A stretch of DNA of 6,252 nt from positions 1 through 6,252 of the forward strand of contig NZ_CAHJWX010000122.1 of NCBI RefSeq assembly GCF_903643065.1, in the 5' to 3' direction. How positions within the stretch are numbered: position 1 is the first letter of the stretch; each line of letters starts with the position of its first letter. This stretch comes from Sphingomonas bacterium. GTDB taxonomy: Bacteria > Pseudomonadota > Alphaproteobacteria > Sphingomonadales > Sphingomonadaceae. Below the pieces are notes generated by a model. That model was given only the letters and a program-made list of their open reading frames with translations, was not told the DNA's origin and did no database searches. Positions 1-6,044 of this stretch are shown piece after piece. The position numbers and the translations under genes are program-made.

Positions 1-1
1 G

Positions 2-148
2 CGCGAACAGGTGGCGCGCGAGGCGGAAGAGGCCGCCGCGGCCGCCGCCGCCGCCGCCGCCAAGCGCATCCCCAAGGTCGCGTCCGCCGCCGAACTCAAG
101 GCCATCCGCGACGCCCGCTACGCCGCCCGCAAGGCGCGCCAGAAGTAA
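2..148 (+). CDS. C-terminal end of a DUF6481-like small protein (5' partial)
   Basis: The frame is open from the window edge and ends in TAA, giving the last 48 residues of a protein whose start lies outside the window. The piece is extremely rich in Ala, Arg, Lys and Glu: a short acidic/basic stretch (REQVAREAEE), then ten consecutive alanines encoded at 32-61, then a basic tail ending DARYAARKARQK. This looks like a charged alpha-helical or coiled-coil C-terminus. The ending with repeated A-R-K motifs resembles the tail of DUF6481 proteins that I recall from sphingomonads; their function is unknown. The match rests on memory of the tail only, so other Ala/Lys-rich proteins cannot be excluded. 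Real coding is supported by the clean frame and a stop placed 46 bases before the next gene on the same strand. Confidence 0.6.
   Translation, partial: REQVAREAEEAAAAAAAAAAKRIPKVASAAELKAIRDARYAARKARQK
32..61 (+). repeat. GCC-triplet run encoding ten alanines
   Basis: Ten consecutive alanine codons, nine GCC and one GCG (at 38-40), lie in the partial gene at the left edge; the last seven GCC triplets (41-61) are uninterrupted. It is an in-frame trinucleotide tract, so slippage would change alanine number without breaking the frame. Confidence 0.85.
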
Positions 149-164
149 CCTGGCGCCATTGCCG

Positions 165-180
165 GCGCGCCCCTGCGCGC
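165..180. other. Small GC hairpin between the partial gene and acs
   Basis: GCGCGC (165-170) and GCGCGC (175-180) form a perfect 6-bp stem around the 4-base loop CCCT. No T-run follows on either strand, so it is not a standard intrinsic terminator. In a GC-rich 46-base gap such a stem can easily arise by chance. It could still slow polymerase or shape the acs leader. Confidence 0.25.
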
Positions 181-194
181 GCTAGGCGACCGGG

Positions 195-2126
195 ATGAGC
201 GACCACACCTATCCCGTCCCCCTCGCCCGCGCGAGCGCCGCCAGCATCGACGAGGCGGAGTATCGGCGGCTGTACGAGGAGTCGGTCAGCAGCCCCGGCG
301 GCTTCTGGATGGACCAGGCCAGGAGCCTGGACTGGGTCCGCCCGCCGACCATCGCCGGCGACTATTCCTTCGCGGAGAAGGATTTCCACATCCGCTGGTT
401 CGCCGACGGCCAGCTCAACGTCGCGCATAATTGCCTCGATCGGCACCTGCACCAGCACGCCAACGCCCCGGCGCTGATCTGGGAGCCGGACGAGCCGGGC
501 GAGGAGCCGCGCCGCTTCACCTATGCCGAGCTGCATGCCGCCGTCTGCCGCGCGGCCAACATGCTCAAGGGCCATGGCGTCGCGAAGGGCGACCGCGTCA
601 CCATCTACCTGCCGATGATCCCGGAGGCGGCGATCGCGATGCTCGCCTGCGCGCGGATTGGCGCGATCCATTCGGTGGTGTTCGGCGGCTTCTCGCCCGA
701 GGCGCTGGCCGGACGCATCGCCGATTGCGGCTCGACGCTGGTCATCACCGCCGACGAGGGCCGGCGCGGGGGCAAGCGCATCCCCCTCAAGGCGAATGTC
801 GACGCCGCCGCCGAGCGTGTCCCGGTCGAGCGCGTCGTCGTGGTGCAGGCAACCGGCGCCGCCGTGCCGATGGGCGAGCGCGACCGCTGGTGGCATGAGG
901 GCATGCAGGCCGCCGGTCTCGATTGCCCGCCCGCCGCGATGGACGCGGAGGATCCGCTGTTCATCCTCTATACCAGCGGCTCGACCGGCAAGCCCAAGGG
1001 CGTGATGCACACCACCGCCGGCTACCTGCTCTACGCCAAATGCACGCACGCCTGGTGCTTCGACCTCAAGCCGGGCCAGGTCTGGTGGTGCGCGGCCGAT
1101 GTCGGCTGGATCACGGGGCACAGCTACGTCGTCTATGGCCCGCTCGCCAATGGCGGCACGACCTTGATGTTCGAGGGGCTGCCCAACTGGCCCGACGCGA
1201 GCCGGATGTGGCAGGTGGTGGACCGGCACCGGGTGCACGCCCTCTATACCGCGCCGACCGCCCTGCGCGCGCTGATGAAGGAGGGCGACGCGCCGGTGAA
1301 GGCGACCAGCCGCGCCTCGCTCAAGCTGCTGGGCACGGTGGGCGAGCCGATCAATCCGGAGGCGTGGCGCTGGTATCGCGAGGTCGTCGGCGAGGGCCGC
1401 TGCCCGATCATCGACACCTGGTGGCAGACGGAGACCGGCGGCGCGATGATCGCCCCCCTGCCCGGCGCGACGCCGCTCAAGCCGGGCTCGGCCACCAGGC
1501 CGCTGTTCGGCGTCTCGCCGCAGATCGTCGATGCCGAGGGCACGGTGCTGACCAAGGCAGCGAGTGGCGACCTCGTCATCAAGGAAAGCTGGCCCGGCCA
1601 GATGCGCGGCGTCTGGGGCGATCCCGAGCGGTTCTTCCAGACCTATTTCACGCAATTTCCGGGCAAATACGCCACCGGCGACGGCGCGCGGCGCGACGCG
1701 GACGGCTATTACTGGATCACCGGCCGGGTCGACGACGTCATCAACGTCTCGGGCCACCGGCTCGGCACGGCGGAGGTCGAATCGGCACTGGTGCTGCACC
1801 CCGATGTGGCGGAGGCGGCGGTGGTCGGCCGCCCGCACGAGGTGAAGGGCGCCGCCATCTACGCCTATGTGACGCTCAATGCCGGCGTCGCGGCCACGCC
1901 CGAGCTGGGCGACACGCTCAAGGCCTGGGTCCGCCAGGAGATCGGCCCGATCGCCACCCCCGACGCACTCCAGTTCGCGGCCTCACTTCCGAAAACGCGC
2001 TCGGGCAAGATCATCCGCCGCATCCTGCGCGCGATCGCGGCGGGGCGGACGGACGATCTGGGCGACACCAGCACGCTGGCGGACCCGGCCGTGGTCGGCG
2101 ATCTGGTCGCGGGCCGGGTCGCCTGA
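195..2126 (+). CDS. acs: Acetyl-CoA synthetase (acetate--CoA ligase, AMP-forming)
   Basis: This cytoplasmic enzyme activates acetate with ATP to acetyl-adenylate and then transfers the acetyl group to CoA, feeding the TCA cycle and glyoxylate shunt. The 643 residues are close to the usual 645-655. An N-terminal ACAS_N-type segment covers roughly residues 20-76, the AMP-binding core about 80-510, and the mobile C-terminal domain the rest. Visible motifs are the phosphate loop [11 protein letters not shown] (259-269), TWWQTETGG (408-416), YATGD (492-496), the hinge region GRVDD, and PKTRSGKI with the catalytic lysine K605, which in this family is the target of inhibitory acetylation. W410 corresponds to the Trp that limits the Salmonella Acs pocket to acetate, arguing against propionyl-CoA synthetase. 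The ATG gives a normal N-terminus (MSDHTYPVP), although the upstream bases (GCGACCGGG) are only a weak ribosome site. No clear promoter is visible in the 46-base gap before it. Confidence 0.96.
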   Translation: MSDHTYPVPLARASAASIDEAEYRRLYEESVSSPGGFWMDQARSLDWVRPPTIAGDYSFAEKDFHIRWFADGQLNVAHNCLDRHLHQHANAPALIWEPDEPGEEPRRFTYAELHAAVCRAANMLKGHGVAKGDRVTIYLPMIPEAAIAMLACARIGAIHSVVFGGFSPEALAGRIADCGSTLVITADEGRRGGKRIPLKANVDAAAERVPVERVVVVQATGAAVPMGERDRWWHEGMQAAGLDCPPAAMDAEDPLFILYTSGSTGKPKGVMHTTAGYLLYAKCTHAWCFDLKPGQVWWCAADVGWITGHSYVVYGPLANGGTTLMFEGLPNWPDASRMWQVVDRHRVHALYTAPTALRALMKEGDAPVKATSRASLKLLGTVGEPINPEAWRWYREVVGEGRCPIIDTWWQTETGGAMIAPLPGATPLKPGSATRPLFGVSPQIVDAEGTVLTKAASGDLVIKESWPGQMRGVWGDPERFFQTYFTQFPGKYATGDGARRDADGYYWITGRVDDVINVSGHRLGTAEVESALVLHPDVAEAAVVGRPHEVKGAAIYAYVTLNAGVAATPELGDTLKAWVRQEIGPIATPDALQFAASLPKTRSGKIIRRILRAIAAGRTDDLGDTSTLADPAVVGDLVAGRVA

Positions 2127-2131
2127 CGCAA

Positions 2132-2168
2132 GCGGCCGGCCCCGCCGCTGGACACGGGAACCGGCCGC
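2132..2168. other. 8-bp hairpin between acs and the monooxygenase gene
   Basis: GCGGCCGG (2132-2139) and CCGGCCGC (2161-2168) are perfect inverted copies around a 21-base loop, starting five bases after the acs stop codon. No T-run follows on the plus strand, so it is not a classical intrinsic terminator. It could protect the acs mRNA 3' end or weaken read-through into the next gene. The stem is strong but its function is inferred. Confidence 0.35.
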
Positions 2169-2185
2169 GTGACACAATCCGGGGC

Positions 2186-3145
2186 ATGCCGCTTCCCGCC
2201 CTGTTCGATCACCTCGCGCTGCCCGTCATCGGCTCGCCGCTGTTCATCATCTCCGGCCCCGATCTGGTCATCGCTCAGTGCAAGGCGGGGATCGTCGGCT
2301 CGTTTCCGGCGCTCAACGCCCGACCGGCGGCGCTGCTCGACGAGTGGCTGCATCGCATCACGCAGGAGCTGGCCGCGCACAACCGCGATCATCCCGAACG
2401 CCCCGCCGCGCCGTTCGCGGTCAACCAGATCGTCCACAAGTCCAACGACCGGCTGGAACAGGATCTCACCATCTGCGCCAAGTGGCGGGTGCCGATCACC
2501 ATCACGTCGCTCGGCGCGCGCGAGGAGCTCAACCGGGCGGTGCACGGCTGGGGCGGGATCGCGCTGCACGACATCATCGACGACCGGTTCGCGCGCAAGG
2601 CGATCGAAAAGGGCGCGGACGGGCTGATCGCGGTCGCCGCCGGCGCCGGCGGCCATGCCGGACGATTGTCGCCCTTCGCGCTGGTCGGCGAGATCCGGCA
2701 ATGGTTCGATGGTCCGCTGGCGCTGTCCGGCTCGATCGCGACGGGCGGCGCGGTGCTGGCCGCGCGGGCGATGGGCGCCGACTTCGCCTATATCGGTTCG
2801 CCCTTCATCGCGACCGACGAGGCGAACGCCGACGACGGGTACAAGGCCGGCATCGTCGCGGGCCGAGCGAGCGACATCGTCTATTCGAATCTGTTCACCG
2901 GCGTGCACGGCAATTACCTGCGCGGCTCGATCACGGCGGCGGGGCTCGATCCCGACAACCTGCCCGAGGGCGACCTCGCCACGATGAGCTTCGGCGGCGG
3001 CACCGCGCCCAAGGCGTGGAAGGACATCTGGGGCTCGGGCCAGGGGATCGGCGCGGTGACGGCCGTGGAGCCGGTCGCGGCGCGCATCGACCAGCTGAAA
3101 CGCGAATACGACGCCGCGCGCGGACGCCTGCTCGCTGATCGTTGA
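2186..3145 (+). CDS. Nitronate monooxygenase family flavoprotein
   Basis: A 319-residue TIM-barrel protein of the nitronate monooxygenase/2-nitropropane dioxygenase family: FMN enzymes that oxidise toxic alkyl nitronates such as propionate 3-nitronate with O2. The N-terminus PVIGSPLFIISGP (13-25) matches the family's first strand and loop. GADGLIAVAAGAGGHAG spans 143-159, with H157 at the position of the conserved active-site histidine of the AGGH motif. GSIATGG (182-188) and AYIGSPF (201-207) are the usual FMN-phosphate loops near the barrel's C-terminal side. Length is typical (310-360). The reading frame stays open far upstream through acs because of GC bias; ATG 2186 is chosen because it starts the recognisable domain and falls in the gap after acs, although the preceding CCGGGGC is a weak ribosome site. 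Same strand as acs, 59 bases downstream. The true substrate is uncertain, since many family members are annotated only by homology. Confidence 0.88.
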   Translation: MPLPALFDHLALPVIGSPLFIISGPDLVIAQCKAGIVGSFPALNARPAALLDEWLHRITQELAAHNRDHPERPAAPFAVNQIVHKSNDRLEQDLTICAKWRVPITITSLGAREELNRAVHGWGGIALHDIIDDRFARKAIEKGADGLIAVAAGAGGHAGRLSPFALVGEIRQWFDGPLALSGSIATGGAVLAARAMGADFAYIGSPFIATDEANADDGYKAGIVAGRASDIVYSNLFTGVHGNYLRGSITAAGLDPDNLPEGDLATMSFGGGTAPKAWKDIWGSGQGIGAVTAVEPVAARIDQLKREYDAARGRLLADR

Positions 3146-3149
3146 TCAG
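3135..3149. terminator. Hairpin spanning two abutting stop codons; possible bidirectional terminator
   Basis: CTGATC (3135-3140), loop GTT, GATCAG (3144-3149) is a perfect 6-bp inverted repeat lying exactly on the junction of the convergent genes: TGA of the monooxygenase (3143-3145) abuts TGA of the acyltransferase (3146-3148 on the minus strand). The stem is only half GC and no T-run follows in either direction, so termination activity is a guess. Its position is the main support. Confidence 0.3.
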
Positions 3150-4246
3150 GCTCCCGCGGAGGGAACGGGCGAGCGGGGCCCCGGGCGCGGGCGTGCCGCC
3201 GCCCCGCCGCCGATCCAGCGCCGCAGCGGGTTCTCGAACCAGGCGAAGGAGGCGGCCGAGAGTAGGGCGATGATGACGACGCCCAGCCCGATCGACACGG
3301 CCGCCGCCGCCGGCGAGCGACCGAGCAGGCGCGGGAACACGAACGAAATGAACACGGTCGTGACGGGCACGTGCAGCATGTAGATGGAATAGGTCAGCCG
3401 GCCCTGCGCGCTGATCGGGCGGACGCTCAGCAGCGTCGACACGCCCGCCTGATCGGCCAGCAGCCCCGCCGCGACTAGGCCCCAACTCGCCGCCAGCATC
3501 AGATAGCCGGGCGTGGGCGCGAACAGCGCGATCGCGAACACCGCCAGCGCGGCGTGGAACACCGCGCCGCTCCGCGCGAGCAGCGGACGCAGCACCCCGG
3601 CGCCATGCACCGCCAGCCACAGCCCGAACGCGAAGCTCGGCAGCACGCGCAGGATACCCATCCGCCAAGTCAGCTCGTACAGCGGCAACCCGGTCAGCGC
3701 GCGCGCCAGCCAGATGCTCGCCGCCAGCAGCACCGCGACCATCAGCAGGCCCCGCCCGCGCCCGATCGCGATCGCCGCCGCCAGCACCGGGAAGACCAGA
3801 TAGGCGAACACTTCCGCGCTGATCGACCACGACACGAAATTATACGACAGCTTGCCGTCCGGAAACCAAGCGTGAATCAGCAACAGGTTGGGCACGATCT
3901 GCCCGGCGTCGAACCGGCTCGGATCGTCGACGGTCAGGTGGTAGCGCGCGACGCCGACGCCGATCGCGATGTAGAACAATAGCGTCGCGAGGTGGAGCGG
4001 GTATAGCCGGGCGAAGCGCTTGCGCAGGAACCGCCCATAGTCCTCCGCCGACCGGATCACCCCGACGTAGACGCCGCCGATGACGATGCCGGACACCACG
4101 AAGAACAGGTCGACGAACAGCGACAACGTCCCCGGCGGCCGCACGCCCGCATGGGGCAGGATGTGCAGCGCCGCTATGCCGATGCTGGCGACGAGGCGCA
4201 AACCCTCGATGGTCCGCAGCAGCGGCACCTGGCCGGTCGCGGGCAC
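3146..4246 (-). CDS. Acyltransferase family 3 integral membrane protein (OafA/YrhL-like)
   Basis: A 366-residue polytopic inner-membrane protein of the acyltransferase-3 family, which moves acetyl or other acyl groups onto sugars of O-antigen, exopolysaccharide, peptidoglycan or lipids. Family marks are visible in order: R17-x10-H28 in the first helix (EGLRLVAS...ALH), VDLFFVVSGI (45-54), the basic RKRFARLYP (75-83), and WSISAE (140-145), matching the conserved W-S-x-S-x-E box. The C-terminus ends with FAWFENPLRRWI, typical of the last helix, followed by a Pro/Arg-rich tail. About ten hydrophobic segments can be made out; there is no SGNH domain, so this is the short AT3-only form. The start is GTG, preceded by a poor ribosome site (GCGGGGCTGGAT). 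It lies 24 bases after clpP in the same frame and is probably co-transcribed or translationally coupled with it. The acyl acceptor cannot be deduced. Confidence 0.9.
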   Translation of the reverse strand: MPATGQVPLLRTIEGLRLVASIGIAALHILPHAGVRPPGTLSLFVDLFFVVSGIVIGGVYVGVIRSAEDYGRFLRKRFARLYPLHLATLLFYIAIGVGVARYHLTVDDPSRFDAGQIVPNLLLIHAWFPDGKLSYNFVSWSISAEVFAYLVFPVLAAAIAIGRGRGLLMVAVLLAASIWLARALTGLPLYELTWRMGILRVLPSFAFGLWLAVHGAGVLRPLLARSGAVFHAALAVFAIALFAPTPGYLMLAASWGLVAAGLLADQAGVSTLLSVRPISAQGRLTYSIYMLHVPVTTVFISFVFPRLLGRSPAAAAVSIGLGVVIIALLSAASFAWFENPLRRWIGGGAAARPRPGPRSPVPSAGA

Positions 4247-4270
4247 ATCCAGCCCCGCGACCCGCGCCGT

Positions 4271-4960
4271 TCAGGCCGCGACCGCCAGCGCGTCGACCGG
4301 CGCCGGCCGTTTGTCGAACACCTCGTCGATCAGCCCAAAGGTCTTCGCCTCGTCCGACGACAGGAAGGTGTCACGATCCATCCGCCGCTCGATCTCGTCG
4401 ATCGGCTGGCCGGTATACCTGGCGTACAGCTCGTTCATTCGCGACCGGATGCGCAGGATCTCCTTGGCCTGGATCTCGATGTCGGACGCCATGCCCTGCG
4501 CGCCGCCCGAGGGCTGGTGGATCATGATCCGCGCGTTGGTGAGCGCGACGCGCATCCCCGGCTCGCCGCTCGCGAGCAGAAACGACCCCATCGACGCCGC
4601 CTGCCCGATGCACACGGTGCCGACCTTCGGCCGGATATATTGCATCGTGTCATGGATCGCCATGCCCGCCGTGACGACGCCGCCCGGCGAGTTGATATAC
4701 ATGAAGATGTCCTTCTTCGGATTCTCCGACTCCAGGAACAGCAGCTGGGCGGTGATCAGCGACGCCATCCCGTCCTCGACTCCGCCGGTCACGAACACGA
4801 TGCGCTCGCGCAAGAGGCGGGAGAAGATGTCGAACGAGCGTTCGCCGCGGTTCGACTGCTCGATGACGATCGGCACCAGACCCGCTTGCGTCTGGGTGAG
4901 GCCGAGCCCGGCCTGGGCGAGCGGAGCGCGGAAATCGCCGGTCTCGAACGGATTGTGCAT
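4271..4960 (-). CDS. clpP: ATP-dependent Clp protease proteolytic subunit ClpP
   Basis: This is the serine peptidase subunit that forms the double-heptamer chamber of ClpXP/ClpAP and degrades tagged, misfolded and regulatory proteins in the cytoplasm. The 229 residues include the catalytic triad S123 (GQAASMGS), H148 (MIHQP) and D197 (MDRDTFLS); the spacings of 25 and 49 residues equal those of E. coli Clp[20 protein letters not shown] (32-50) matches the start of the mature E. coli protein, so roughly the first 25-30 residues probably form the autoprocessed propeptide or a variable N-terminus. YINSPGG (88-94) is the substrate-binding strand region. The ATG has AGAGAG six bases upstream as ribosome site. 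It lies 54 bases downstream of a glycosyltransferase gene and directly upstream of an acyltransferase; clpX, a common downstream neighbour, is absent here. Confidence 0.97.
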   Translation of the reverse strand: MHNPFETGDFRAPLAQAGLGLTQTQAGLVPIVIEQSNRGERSFDIFSRLLRERIVFVTGGVEDGMASLITAQLLFLESENPKKDIFMYINSPGGVVTAGMAIHDTMQYIRPKVGTVCIGQAASMGSFLLASGEPGMRVALTNARIMIHQPSGGAQGMASDIEIQAKEILRIRSRMNELYARYTGQPIDEIERRMDRDTFLSSDEAKTFGLIDEVFDKRPAPVDALAVAA

Positions 4961-4990
4961 GGGAAACTCTCTGCTGCGAAAGAGTGACCT

Positions 4991-5019
4991 ACATCGCCCA
5001 CGCCCGGACCGACTTCAAG
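4991..5019 (-). promoter_or_regulatory. Candidate RpoH-type (heat-shock) promoter for clpP
   Basis: On the minus strand CTTGAAG (5019-5013) is followed after 14 bases by GGCGATGT (4998-4991). The first box matches six of seven bases of the sigma-32 -35 consensus CTTGAAA and the spacing is right; the second box matches CCCCATNT only partly (C, A, T and the final T). The predicted start, about 4984, would leave a leader of about 24 bases carrying the AGAGAG ribosome site. The -35 box overlaps the TGA stop of the glycosyltransferase. Heat-shock control of clpP is well known in proteobacteria, which raises plausibility, but the -10 match is weak. Confidence 0.33.
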
Positions 5020-5941
5020 CCCCGGGCGCCCGCTGCGCGAGGTAAGCCAGCCGGCGCACCTCGCGTCGACCGCGCGTCACCGTGTCCAGGATCAGCCCGG
5101 CAAAGACACACAAGGCCGCCAGGATCACCAGCCCCGTCGCCGCGATCGCGGTGGGGAAGCGCGGCACCAGCCCCGTGCGCGCGTAGGTCGTCGCCAGCGG
5201 CACGCCCAGCATCATCGCCACCAGCGCCAGCAACAACCCGATCGTGCCGAAGAACCGCATCGGCCGCTCCAGGCGATACAGCGTCACCATCGTGCGCAGG
5301 ATGCGCGCGCCGTCGCGATAGGTGGACAGCTTGGACGCCGATCCCGCCGGCCGCGCCGCATAGGCCGTCTCCATCTCCCCCACCGGCATGCGCAGCTCCA
5401 GCGCGTGGACGCAGATATCGGTCTCGATCTCGAACCCGGTCGACAGCGCCGGATAGCTCTTCACGAAGCGCCGCGAGAAGACGCGATAGCCGGAGAAGAT
5501 GTCGGTGAACGACCGTCCGAACAGCCGCGCCAGGAAGCCGGTCATCAGCCGGTTGCCCAGCACATGCCCGCGCCGGTACGCGTCCGCTTCATCGGGCACG
5601 CGAGCGCCCACCATCATGTCGAGCTGCTCGTCCAGCAGCCGCGCAACCATCGCCGGCGCCGCGCCCGCGTCGTAGGTCGCGTCGCCATCCGCCATCACGT
5701 ACACGTCCGCCTCGACATCGGCGAACATGCGCCGCACCACCGCGCCCTTGCCCTGCACCCGCTCGTGGCGGACCAGCGCCCCGGCCGCGTTCGCGACGGC
5801 GGCGGTCCGGTCGGCCGAGTTGTTGTCATAGACATGGATCACCGCGCCCGGCAGCGCCGCGCGGAACGCCGCCACCGTCGCCCCGACCGCCGCCTCCTCG
5901 TTGAAGCAGGGCAGCAGCACGGCGATGATGGGTAGCGTCAT
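5015..5941 (-). CDS. Family 2 glycosyltransferase, polyprenol-phosphate sugar transferase type, with C-terminal membrane anchor
   Basis: A 308-residue GT-A fold enzyme resembling dolichyl/undecaprenyl-phosphate mannosyl- or glucosyltransferases, which transfer a nucleotide-sugar residue to a lipid carrier at the inner membrane. Visible elements are the N-terminal VLLPCFNEE (8-16), DNNSADRT (39-46) for nucleotide binding, GKG (64-66), the metal-binding DGD (85-87), the acceptor-side region FSGYRVFSRRF (149-159), and GSASKLSTYRDG (200-211), similar to the S-K-L-x-x-Y-R-D-G motif of this subgroup. Two hydrophobic segments follow (about 231-250 and 264-285), then a basic tail, consistent with anchoring. 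ATG is preceded five bases away by an excellent ribosome site, GAGGGGAGA (5955-5947). It lies 103 bases downstream of a partial gene and 54 bases upstream of clpP on the same strand. Sugar donor and final glycan are unknown; no flippase or GT-C partner is in view. Confidence 0.9.
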   Translation of the reverse strand: MTLPIIAVLLPCFNEEAAVGATVAAFRAALPGAVIHVYDNNSADRTAAVANAAGALVRHERVQGKGAVVRRMFADVEADVYVMADGDATYDAGAAPAMVARLLDEQLDMMVGARVPDEADAYRRGHVLGNRLMTGFLARLFGRSFTDIFSGYRVFSRRFVKSYPALSTGFEIETDICVHALELRMPVGEMETAYAARPAGSASKLSTYRDGARILRTMVTLYRLERPMRFFGTIGLLLALVAMMLGVPLATTYARTGLVPRFPTAIAATGLVILAALCVFAGLILDTVTRGRREVRRLAYLAQRAPGA

Positions 5942-5954
5942 GCTGCTCTCCCCT

Positions 5955-5985
5955 CGGGATCCCGGCCTTGGGCCGGGATCCCGCT
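5955..5985 (-). repeat. REP-like palindrome, copy 1
   Basis: A perfect 13-bp stem (CGGGATCCCGGCC at 5955-5967 with its inverse at 5971-5983) around the loop TTG. Read on the minus strand it starts AGCGGGATCCCGG and aligns with copy 2 at 24 of 31 positions. Similar GC-rich palindromes of the form GGGATCCCGGC...GGCCGGGATCC are, to my knowledge, scattered between genes in sphingomonads and other alphaproteobacteria. CTTTCTT follows on the plus strand, but both neighbouring genes run on the minus strand, so a terminator role there is unlikely. Its edge touches the glycosyltransferase ribosome site. Confidence 0.75.
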
Positions 5986-6007
5986 TTCTTCGGCGTCGGA
6001 TCTAGGC

Positions 6008-6038
6008 AGCGGGACCCCGGGTCGAGGCCGGGGTGACG
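6008..6038 (+). repeat. REP-like palindrome, copy 2, inverted relative to copy 1
   Basis: AGCGGGACCCCGG begins this copy; ACCCCGG (6014-6020) pairs with CCGGGGT (6028-6034) around a 7-base loop. It is a diverged copy of the element at 5955-5985 in the opposite orientation, the two separated by 22 bases. Together they could also fold as one long imperfect hairpin with 31-base arms. The head-to-head layout is like the paired REPs (BIMEs) of enterobacteria. Confidence 0.7.
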
Positions 6039-6044
6039 ATGACG

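Noticed and set aside
96..1838. A 580-codon open frame on the minus strand opposite acs
   Set aside because: It is the antisense of a fully conserved acs gene. High third-position GC suppresses stop codons in antisense frames, and the product is low-complexity Arg/Ala/Gly sequence with no domain.
195..2126. Propionyl-CoA synthetase (prpE) instead of acs
   Set aside because: The TWWQTETGG box with W410 and the overall length fit acetyl-CoA synthetase. Propionate enzymes, as I recall them, differ at this motif.
923..2185. Upstream extension of the monooxygenase frame through acs (open from 923)
   Set aside because: The extra residues are out-of-frame acs sequence rich in Arg/Gly. The recognisable domain begins exactly at ATG 2186, so the extension is a GC-bias artefact, not a fusion.
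2931..3830. Minus-strand open frame of 299 codons crossing the convergent junction
   Set aside because: It overlaps the acyltransferase in another frame and the antisense of the monooxygenase; composition is Arg/Gly/Ala rich without motifs, while the acyltransferase frame has all family motifs.
4080..5045. Plus-strand open frame of 321 codons opposite clpP
   Set aside because: It covers clpP, whose catalytic triad and spacing are intact. No protein family is recognisable in the antisense product.
5405..5935. Plus-strand open frame opposite the glycosyltransferase
   Set aside because: His/Arg-rich antisense shadow of a gene with clear GT2 motifs and a strong ribosome site.
5955..5990. Intrinsic terminator reading on the plus strand (13-bp stem followed by CTTTCTT)
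   Set aside because: Both flanking genes are on the minus strand, where the stem is followed by AGGGGAGAGC rather than a T-run, and the palindrome has a sister copy nearby, so a REP-like repeat explains it better.
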